A stretch of 64,000 nucleotides of DNA from Paenilisteria newyorkensis (GTDB taxonomy: Bacteria; Bacillota; Bacilli; Lactobacillales; Listeriaceae): assembly GCF_000766145.1 (NCBI RefSeq), contig NZ_JNFB01000012.1, positions 62,001-126,000 on the forward strand, written 5' to 3'. Within the stretch, counting starts at the first letter, position 1. Every line of letters begins with the position of its first letter. The position numbers and the translations under genes are program-made. Shown in pieces: positions 58,027 through 64,000 of this stretch. Under the pieces are notes generated by a model that worked only from the letters and a program-made list of their open reading frames with translations, did no database searches and had not been told where the DNA came from.

Positions 58027-58815
58027 ATGGGTTACAGAAATAAGAATACGGGTTATGTGAGCGATATTCTCGCTTCGAGATCGGTAATCAAGCGTGGCAA
58101 TTACGCGATTATTCCGCCGAATGGATTGGTGAATAACTCGATTCCAGGTTTTGAGAACTGTGAATTGTCGATTTTAGCAACGCCGAAATTGGGCGCTTCT
58201 TTCGTGGATTATATTATCACGTTGCTAGATGGCGGCCAAAATAAGGCTGGTTTCGGCGCACCTGGCGTAGAGACTTTCTTCTATTGCTTGGACGGGAAAA
58301 TCACGGTTTGGGCGGATGACGCGAAGCATACACTTGAGGCTGGTGGCTATATTTATTGCCCAGCAGGTGTGATTTTGAAATTCGAAAATGACAACGGTGG
58401 CGCGAATAGTGAGGCGTTCCTTTATAAGAAGAAATATGAGGCGGTAGCAGGTTACGAGGCGCATGTTATTGTGAATAATGTGGCGAATCTGGAGAAAATT
58501 GCGTACGAAGGTATGGAAGATGTGATTTTGCAAAACTTATTGCCGGCGGATCTTGGTTTTGATATGAATTTCCACATTTTAAGCTTTGAGCCGGGTGCGT
58601 GTCACGGATATATTGAAACGCATTATCAAGAGCACGGCGCGTATATGCTATCTGGAGAAGGCGTTTACAATTTGGACAACGAATGGGTTCCAGTCAAAAA
58701 AGGTGATTATTTATTCATGGGTGCGTATGTGCCACAAGCGACGTATGCGGTCGGACGCGGTGAAGCATTCAGTTATTTGTATTCGAAAGACTGTAATCGC
58801 GATCCACAATTATGA
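58027..58815 (+). CDS. allE: (S)-ureidoglycine aminohydrolase (bicupin)
   Basis: A 262-residue double-cupin enzyme that releases ammonia from (S)-ureidoglycine, giving (S)-ureidoglycolate. The C-terminal cupin holds the metal-site pattern FEPGACHGYIETHYQEHGAY (Glu and His ligands) and GDYLFMGAYVPQATYA; the N-terminal cupin reads VETFFYCLDGKITVW. It fits the YlbA/AllE/UGHY family in length and motif. SD AGAGAGG. Operon position after the carrier and before the dehydrogenases agrees with the pathway. Confidence 0.92.
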   Translation: MGYRNKNTGYVSDILASRSVIKRGNYAIIPPNGLVNNSIPGFENCELSILATPKLGASFVDYIITLLDGGQNKAGFGAPGVETFFYCLDGKITVWADDAKHTLEAGGYIYCPAGVILKFENDNGGANSEAFLYKKKYEAVAGYEAHVIVNNVANLEKIAYEGMEDVILQNLLPADLGFDMNFHILSFEPGACHGYIETHYQEHGAYMLSGEGVYNLDNEWVPVKKGDYLFMGAYVPQATYAVGRGEAFSYLYSKDCNRDPQL

Positions 58816-58832
58816 GAAGGTAGGGAATTGGT

Positions 58833-59906
58833 GTGAAAGAGCCACAAATGATTCGAGTAAGGAAACATGATTTACATGATTTAATTCAAAAGAAATTGGA
58901 AGCAGCGGGGCTTTCTGAGGAGCATGCGGATGGCGTCGCGGAATCTTTAGCATTCGCTGACGCGCGCGGAATTCACTCACATGGTGCGGTTCGCGTGGAT
59001 TATTATGCGGAACGAATTGCCAAAGGTGGCACGACGATTGAGCCTAACTTCCGATTCAATAAAACGGGACCGAGTTCGGGCGTTTTTGAAGCGGATAATG
59101 GCGTCGGGCATGTGGCGGCACGCAAGGCGATGGATGAGGCGATTGGTTTGGCACAGGAAACAGGCGTCGGGATTGTCGGCGTGCATGAAATGGGACACAG
59201 TGGCGCGCTCGCTTATTTTGTGAAGCAGGCGGCGGATCAAGATATGGTCGCGATTTCTGTTTGTCAGTCGGACCCGATGGTGGTGCCGTTTGGTGGCGCT
59301 GAGCCTTATTTTGGAACGAATCCGATCGCGTTTGCAGCGCCGCGCATGGACGGTGAGCCGGTTATTTTTGATATGGCGACGACGGTTCAGGCATGGGGCA
59401 AAATTTTGGACGCGCGCTCAAAAGGGGTGGATATTCCGCCAACGTGGGCTGTGGATGCGAACGGCGAACCAACGACGGACCCGCACCAAGTGAACGCATT
59501 GCTTCCGGTTGCTGGACCAAAAGGGTACGGTTTGATGATGATGGTCGATATTTTATCGGGAATTTTGCTAGGATTGCCATTCGGAAAACGGGTGTCTTCG
59601 ATGTATACGGATTTGACGAAAGGTCGCAACTTAGGGCAGTTACATATCGTGATTAACCCGGCTTTCTTCACGTCTTTGAAGGAGTTTAAGCAAAATATCG
59701 CGCAAATGGTCGATGAACTGCATGCGACGAAAGCGGCACCGGGATTCAGTCAAGTGTTGTATCCAGGCGAGTTAGCGGAGATTGTGGAAACGGACTATGC
59801 GGATGCGGGAATTCCGATTGTGAAAGATGTGTATGATTATTTGATCAGTGACACGGTTCATTACAATCAGTACGATCACGCGGGGTTATTCGCGGAACAA
59901 GACTAG
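58833..59906 (+). CDS. allD: Ureidoglycolate dehydrogenase, copy 1 (LDH2/MDH2 family)
   Basis: A 357-residue NAD-dependent dehydrogenase of the AllD family, which oxidises ureidoglycolate to oxalurate. Signatures: ADARGIHSHGAVRVDYYAERI near the N-terminus, VHEMGHSGALAYF, CQSDPMVVPFGGAEPYFGTNPIAFAAP, and PVAGPKGYGLMMMVDILSGILLG. GTG 58833 is six bases after GGTAGGG; ATG 58848 is an alternative. A close paralogue starts 17 bases downstream. That one of the two is the true AllD and the other has a shifted substrate is possible. Confidence 0.88.
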   Translation: MKEPQMIRVRKHDLHDLIQKKLEAAGLSEEHADGVAESLAFADARGIHSHGAVRVDYYAERIAKGGTTIEPNFRFNKTGPSSGVFEADNGVGHVAARKAMDEAIGLAQETGVGIVGVHEMGHSGALAYFVKQAADQDMVAISVCQSDPMVVPFGGAEPYFGTNPIAFAAPRMDGEPVIFDMATTVQAWGKILDARSKGVDIPPTWAVDANGEPTTDPHQVNALLPVAGPKGYGLMMMVDILSGILLGLPFGKRVSSMYTDLTKGRNLGQLHIVINPAFFTSLKEFKQNIAQMVDELHATKAAPGFSQVLYPGELAEIVETDYADAGIPIVKDVYDYLISDTVHYNQYDHAGLFAEQD

Positions 59907-59922
59907 AAAGGTGGCAGGCAGA

Positions 59923-60972
59923 ATGCGAGTTTCAAAGGAAGATTTGCACCAGCTGATTCAAACAAAAATAGAGCGGGCTGGTTTGACGGAAGAACACGCC
60001 GATATTGTCGCTGATGTGTTGGCGTTTGCGGATGCGCGCGGGATTCATTCGCATGGCGCGGTTCGTGTCGAGTATTATTCGGAGCGGATTGCCAAAGGTG
60101 GCATCACGAATCGACCGGATTTTCGGTTTGAGCAGACGGGACCGACGAGTGGTATTTTCCACGGGGATAATGGTTCTGGGCACGTGGCGGCGAAACGATC
60201 GATGGAAGAGGCGATCCGGATTGCTGGCAAAAATGGTGTCGCGGTTGTGGGCGTGAAAAATATGTCGCATAGCGGGGCGCTGGCTTATTTTGTAGAACAA
60301 GCTGCGAGTTGTGATTTTGTAGCGCTTTCTGTTTGCCAGTCGGATCCAATGGTGGTGCCGTTTGGTGGCGCGGAGGACTATTTTGGCACGAATCCGATTG
60401 CGTTTGCAGCGCCGACCGATGACGGGAGAATGTTGACGTTTGACATGGCGACGACGGTTCAGGCTTGGGGCAAGGTGCTTCATGCGAGGTCGCGCGGGGA
60501 ATCGATTCCGCCGACTTGGGCGGTAGACGCGGACGGGGCGCCAACGACGGATCCAGCGAAGGTCAACGCGTTATTGCCAATCGCTGGGCCAAAAGGGTAC
60601 GGCTTAATGATGATGGTGGACGTTTTGTCGGGAATTTTGCTGGGATTGCCATTCGGGAAGCATGTGAGCTCGATGTACGCGGATTTGTCGAAGGGGCGCG
60701 ATTTGGGGCAATTGCATATCGTGATTAATCCAGCGTTCTTCACGGATATCGAGGCGTTTAAGGCGAACATGTCGGAGGTTCTAGATGAGGTGACGGCTGT
60801 TGCTCCTGCGCCGGGCGTGGATCGGGTGTATTATCCTGGTGAGCGTGGACGGTTGCGTGAGAAGGCTTACGAGGAGCAAGGAATCGAGATTGTGGATGAT
60901 ATTTATGAGTATCTGATTTCGGATGCGATTCATTTTGACAATTATGATGGAAAAAATAAATTTGCGGAATAA
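59923..60972 (+). CDS. Ureidoglycolate dehydrogenase paralogue, copy 2 (LDH2/MDH2 family)
   Basis: A 349-residue protein plainly duplicated from, or with, the preceding gene: ADARGIHSHGAVRVEYYSERI, NMSHSGALAYF, CQSDPMVVPFGGAEDYFGTNPIAFAAP and PIAGPKGYGLMMMVDVLSGILLG all recur. Differences are scattered, including near the active-site face (VHEMGHSGA against VKNMSHSGA). ATG 59923 follows AAAGGTGG; the longer frame overlaps copy 1. E. coli has a single allD, so the tandem pair is unusual. It may act on ureidoglycolate too, on the other enantiomer, or on another hydroxy acid. Confidence 0.85.
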   Translation: MRVSKEDLHQLIQTKIERAGLTEEHADIVADVLAFADARGIHSHGAVRVEYYSERIAKGGITNRPDFRFEQTGPTSGIFHGDNGSGHVAAKRSMEEAIRIAGKNGVAVVGVKNMSHSGALAYFVEQAASCDFVALSVCQSDPMVVPFGGAEDYFGTNPIAFAAPTDDGRMLTFDMATTVQAWGKVLHARSRGESIPPTWAVDADGAPTTDPAKVNALLPIAGPKGYGLMMMVDVLSGILLGLPFGKHVSSMYADLSKGRDLGQLHIVINPAFFTDIEAFKANMSEVLDEVTAVAPAPGVDRVYYPGERGRLREKAYEEQGIEIVDDIYEYLISDAIHFDNYDGKNKFAE

Positions 60973-60987
60973 GGAGAGGTGAGCACG

Positions 60988-62760
60988 ATGTTACACACGA
61001 TTATTAAGGAAAATGCGTATCAAGATTCGGTTGTTTTGATGCTGCTTACGAATAAGGTTTCGACGATTGATGGGGTAAACCGGGTATCGATCATGATGGG
61101 AACGCCTGCGAATAAAGATATTTTCGGAACATCGGGCTTGCGTACAGAAGAGCTGGAAGCGGCATCGGCGAACGATATGGCGATTGTTGTAGACACGGAA
61201 GATGCTTCTAAAATTGATGAAATTTTGGCGGAAGTGGATGCGTTTTTAGCCAGTCAAGCGACGAAGGAAAGCAGCAACACGACGGAAACGGCGCGGACTT
61301 GGGATAAGGCGATGAAGCTCGATCCGGATGCGAATATGGCTTTGATCTCGATTCCAGGTACATATGCGGTGGCGGAAGCGGATCGCGCATTGGATGAAGG
61401 GCTGCACGCGTTTATTTTTAGTGATAATATGCCGATCGAGGAAGAGCTGCGTTTGAAGCAGAAAGCGCATGACAAAGGTCTTTTTGTAATGGGGCCAGAT
61501 TGTGGAACGGGGATTGTGAATGGTGTTCCGATGGCGTTTACAAACGTCGTGAAGCCTGGAAACATCGGCATTGTCGGTGCATCTGGAACGGGAATTCAAG
61601 AAGTTTCGACGATTATTGACCGTCTTGGTGGTGGCGTGACGAACGCGATTGGAACGGGTGGTCGCGATTTATCCGAAACGGTTGGCGGTATCACGATGCT
61701 AGACGCGATTGCAGCGCTTGAAAAACAAGCCGATACAGACGTGATTGTCGTTATTTCGAAGCCACCTGCAAAAGCGATTCGCGATAAAGTTTTGGCGTTA
61801 TTACGCACGATTTCAAAGCCTGCCGTGACGATCTTTTTAGGTGAAAAACCGACATATCACGAGGCGAATTTATATCACGCTTACACGCTCGAAGAAACGG
61901 CGCGCATTGCGGTGGAGCTTGCGAAAGGTGAGGCGATAACGGCGGTTGAGACGGAAATCGTGACGCCTGACATCCGCTTAACTCCGGAGCAAAAACACAT
62001 CAAAGGCTACTATTCTGGCGGGACTTTAGCATCTGAGGCGGCAATGCTTATCGCGGACGCCTTACAGTTAAAAGAAGGTCTGATTAAGCAAGACGGCTAT
62101 ATTTTGAAAACAGAGGGTCACGAGGTTATCGATCTCGGCGATGATATTTACACGCAAGGAAAACCGCATCCAATGATTGACCCTGAAAAACGGATTGCGT
62201 TCATTGAAGATGCGGCAAATGATCCGGAAACGGCAGTTATTTTGCTTGATGTGGTGCTTGGTTACGGCTCACATGAAGACATGGCGGGGCAATTGGCGCC
62301 AGCGATTAAAGACGTGATTGCAAAAGCGAAAGCGGCCGGACGCGAATTGGCTGTTATTGGAACGGTATGTGGGACGCTTCAAGATCCGCAAGACTACAAG
62401 GAACAGCGTCAAACGTTGGAAAATTCTGGCGTAATCGTGAAAGACAGCAATAATGAAGCGGTTAGAACGGGACTCGCGCTCGTTGGTCGTACGGTGGAAG
62501 AGGCTGATAAAGCGATTCGTGAAGTCGAGTCAGGCGAAGCAGCGCCAATTTTAGAAGCATCAGACGCGATGTTAAACTTGTTGGCAAAACAACCACGTGT
62601 CATCAACGTTGGACTAAAAAGTTTTGCGGAGGCGATTACCGAAACTGGCGGACGTGTCGTGCAATTTGACTGGCGCCCAGTGGCTGGTGGAAATACTGAA
62701 CTACAAAAAGTACTACAATTCTTGAATAGTTACCGCGCTGAGACGGCGGACGTGAAATAA
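60988..62760 (+). CDS. fdrA: FdrA/AllF, acyl-CoA-synthetase-like subunit of oxamate carbamoyltransferase
   Basis: A 590-residue protein with succinyl-CoA-synthetase-like folds: a CoA-binding Rossmann part with FVMGPDCGTGIVNGVPMAFTNVV and GNIGIVGASGTGIQEVSTIIDRLGGGVTNAIGTGGRDLSE, and a C-terminal ligase part (GYYSGGTLASEAAML; LLDVVLGYGSHEDMAGQL). In E. coli FdrA (AllF) works with AllG (YlbE) and AllH (YlbF) to split oxalurate with phosphate into oxamate and carbamoyl phosphate. ATG 60988 follows GGAGAGGTGA; GTG 60979 is inside the SD. The allG-like gene follows 22 bases on. Confidence 0.9.
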   Translation: MLHTIIKENAYQDSVVLMLLTNKVSTIDGVNRVSIMMGTPANKDIFGTSGLRTEELEAASANDMAIVVDTEDASKIDEILAEVDAFLASQATKESSNTTETARTWDKAMKLDPDANMALISIPGTYAVAEADRALDEGLHAFIFSDNMPIEEELRLKQKAHDKGLFVMGPDCGTGIVNGVPMAFTNVVKPGNIGIVGASGTGIQEVSTIIDRLGGGVTNAIGTGGRDLSETVGGITMLDAIAALEKQADTDVIVVISKPPAKAIRDKVLALLRTISKPAVTIFLGEKPTYHEANLYHAYTLEETARIAVELAKGEAITAVETEIVTPDIRLTPEQKHIKGYYSGGTLASEAAMLIADALQLKEGLIKQDGYILKTEGHEVIDLGDDIYTQGKPHPMIDPEKRIAFIEDAANDPETAVILLDVVLGYGSHEDMAGQLAPAIKDVIAKAKAAGRELAVIGTVCGTLQDPQDYKEQRQTLENSGVIVKDSNNEAVRTGLALVGRTVEEADKAIREVESGEAAPILEASDAMLNLLAKQPRVINVGLKSFAEAITETGGRVVQFDWRPVAGGNTELQKVLQFLNSYRAETADVK

Positions 62761-62782
62761 ATTTTTGAAGGAGGAAAAAACA

Positions 62783-64000
62783 ATGACAAACTACCAGACA
62801 ATTGATGAAGCAAACCGCGCAGTGGCGGACAAAATCGTTGCATCAGCCCCATTTTTATTGGACGTCGTGCCTGCTAAATCTGTAATCGCTGAGTTAAATG
62901 AAGGAAAGGTTTTACTTCACGCGGGCCCTCCGATTAAATGGGAAAACATGACGAGCCCAATGCAAGGTTCGTGTGTTGGGGCCGCATTATTTGAAGAATG
63001 GGCGGACAATGAAGACGACGCGCGTGCGATGCTTGACCGCGGCGATGTCACGTTTATTCCGTGCCATCACGTGGACGCAGTTGGACCAATGGGCGGTATT
63101 ACCTCGGCGAATATGCCAGTTGTTGTCGTGGAAAACCACACAGACGGCAATCGCGCTTACTGTACGATGAACGAAGGCATTGGCGCAGTGCTGCGTTTTG
63201 GTGCTTATTCCGCAGAAGTTGTGAATCGCTTGCGCTGGATGCGTGACGTGCTTGGCCCAGTGCTTAGCAAAGCACTGCAAACGCTCGATGAAGGCATGAA
63301 TCTAAACGTTATCGTTGCAAAAGCAATCGCGATGGGAGACGAGTTCCACCAACGCAATATCGCGGCTTCCCTCGTATTTTTGAAAGAAGTGAGCCCAATC
63401 ATTGTGAGCCTGGATATCGATGAAAAAGAACGCCAAGAAGTCATCAAGTTCCTCGCAGATACCGATCAATTTTTCCTAAATATCATGATGGCTTCCGCAA
63501 AAGCAGTGATGGATGGCGCGCGGATGATTCAAGAAGGCACGATTGTAACTGCGATGTGTCGTAACGGCGAAAACTTCGGAATTCGCATCAGCGGTATGGG
63601 AGACGAATGGTTCACAGCACCCGTCAACACTCCGCAAGGCCTTTATTTCACAGGTTATTCCGGCGAAGATGCGAACCCAGATATCGGGGACAGCGCGATT
63701 ACAGAAACGTTTGGCGTTGGCGGTATGGCAATGATTGCAGCACCAGCCGTGACTCGTTTTGTCGGTACAGGCGGATTTGGCGACGCACTGAAAACAAGTA
63801 ATGAAATGCTTGAAATCGTGATCGACCAAAACCCAAATTTCACCGTTCCAACATGGGATTTTCAAGGAATTTGCCTCGGTATTGACGCTCGTAAAGTAGT
63901 CGAAACCGGCATTACACCAGTCATCAACACTGGAATCGCCCATAAAAAAGCAGGTATCGGCCAAATCGGCGCTGGAACCGTAAACCCACCAGTTGCCTGT
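62783..64000 (+). CDS. allG: AllG/YlbE (DUF1116) subunit of oxamate carbamoyltransferase, cut by window end
   Basis: ATG 62783 follows GAAGGAGG and the frame stays open to base 64000 (406 residues seen). It reads as DUF1116: AKSVIAELNEGKVLLHAGPPIKWENMTSPMQGSCVGA, PCHHVDAVGPMGGITSANMPV, CRNGENFGIRISGMGDEWFTAPVNTP and GVGGMAMIAAPAVTRFVGTGG. YlbE/AllG always travels with FdrA in ureide clusters. The remaining C-terminus, and probably allH and a carbamate kinase gene, should lie beyond the window; this is a prediction. Confidence 0.9.
   Translation, partial: MTNYQTIDEANRAVADKIVASAPFLLDVVPAKSVIAELNEGKVLLHAGPPIKWENMTSPMQGSCVGAALFEEWADNEDDARAMLDRGDVTFIPCHHVDAVGPMGGITSANMPVVVVENHTDGNRAYCTMNEGIGAVLRFGAYSAEVVNRLRWMRDVLGPVLSKALQTLDEGMNLNVIVAKAIAMGDEFHQRNIAASLVFLKEVSPIIVSLDIDEKERQEVIKFLADTDQFFLNIMMASAKAVMDGARMIQEGTIVTAMCRNGENFGIRISGMGDEWFTAPVNTPQGLYFTGYSGEDANPDIGDSAITETFGVGGMAMIAAPAVTRFVGTGGFGDALKTSNEMLEIVIDQNPNFTVPTWDFQGICLGIDARKVVETGITPVINTGIAHKKAGIGQIGAGTVNPPVAC

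Noticed and set aside
58833-60972. Long direct DNA repeats considered as a mobile-element duplication
   Set aside because: They are two paralogous allD-type genes; no terminal repeats or transposase were seen.

Overview
The window looks like a chromosomal segment of a low-to-mid-GC Firmicute, most likely a Listeria sensu lato species. The argument is gene content and order from memory of Listeria monocytogenes: paired FtsW/RodA-type genes, an ArsC/Spx-like protein, GcvH, a thioredoxin-like protein, a CDF cation exporter, the CesRK two-component system and the SAM-riboswitch-controlled metNIQ operon (an lmo2429-lmo2417-like block); then a YdbC/PC4-like protein, an esterase-like protein, an rRNA methyltransferase, a p60 (iap) autolysin and SecA2 with an AI-2E-family membrane protein (an lmo0579-lmo0584-like block). 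No tRNA, rRNA, CRISPR array or transposase was seen.

Layout. 1-12.8 kb: cell-wall, stress and methionine-uptake core genes, interrupted at 4.5-6.2 kb by an AbiE-type toxin-antitoxin pair. 12.9-18.2 kb: a three-gene ABC-2 exporter, an AbrB-Doc toxin-antitoxin pair and a split ThrE-type exporter. 18.3-32.3 kb: the p60/SecA2 neighbourhood with a secreted beta-helix protein and a structured intergenic repeat. 32.3-45.6 kb: an accessory surface-protein island holding a very large CotH-kinase-type secreted protein, an LRR/beta-helix protein and an LPXTG-anchored LRR/MucBP protein, bracketed by two small-RNA genes that resemble the Listeria LhrC family (C-rich or UCCC sites in a hairpin loop, a linker and the terminator loop). 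45.9-54.3 kb: pyruvate oxidase, an uncharacterised four-gene operon with a SUKH protein and a 45-residue protein, an amino-acid permease, and a PadR regulator divergent from an MFS transporter/universal-stress-protein operon with a textbook PadR operator between them. 55.3-64 kb: a purine-ureide catabolic operon (allantoate amidohydrolase, MFS carrier, ureidoglycine aminohydrolase, two tandem ureidoglycolate dehydrogenases, FdrA/AllF and the start of AllG), cut by the window end.

How the genes fit together. The ureide operon should take allantoate through ureidoglycine, ureidoglycolate and oxalurate to oxamate plus carbamoyl phosphate, giving ammonia and possibly ATP. SecA2 is known in Listeria to export p60 and other wall proteins, and its gene lies divergent from iap. 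The methionine importer is under a complete SAM-I riboswitch. The most notable non-coding signals are the pair of LhrC-like RNAs, a roughly 123-bp hairpin repeat present twice with compensatory base changes, and the PadR and toxin-antitoxin operators. All assignments come from reading the sequence and remembered family knowledge; no database search was run.
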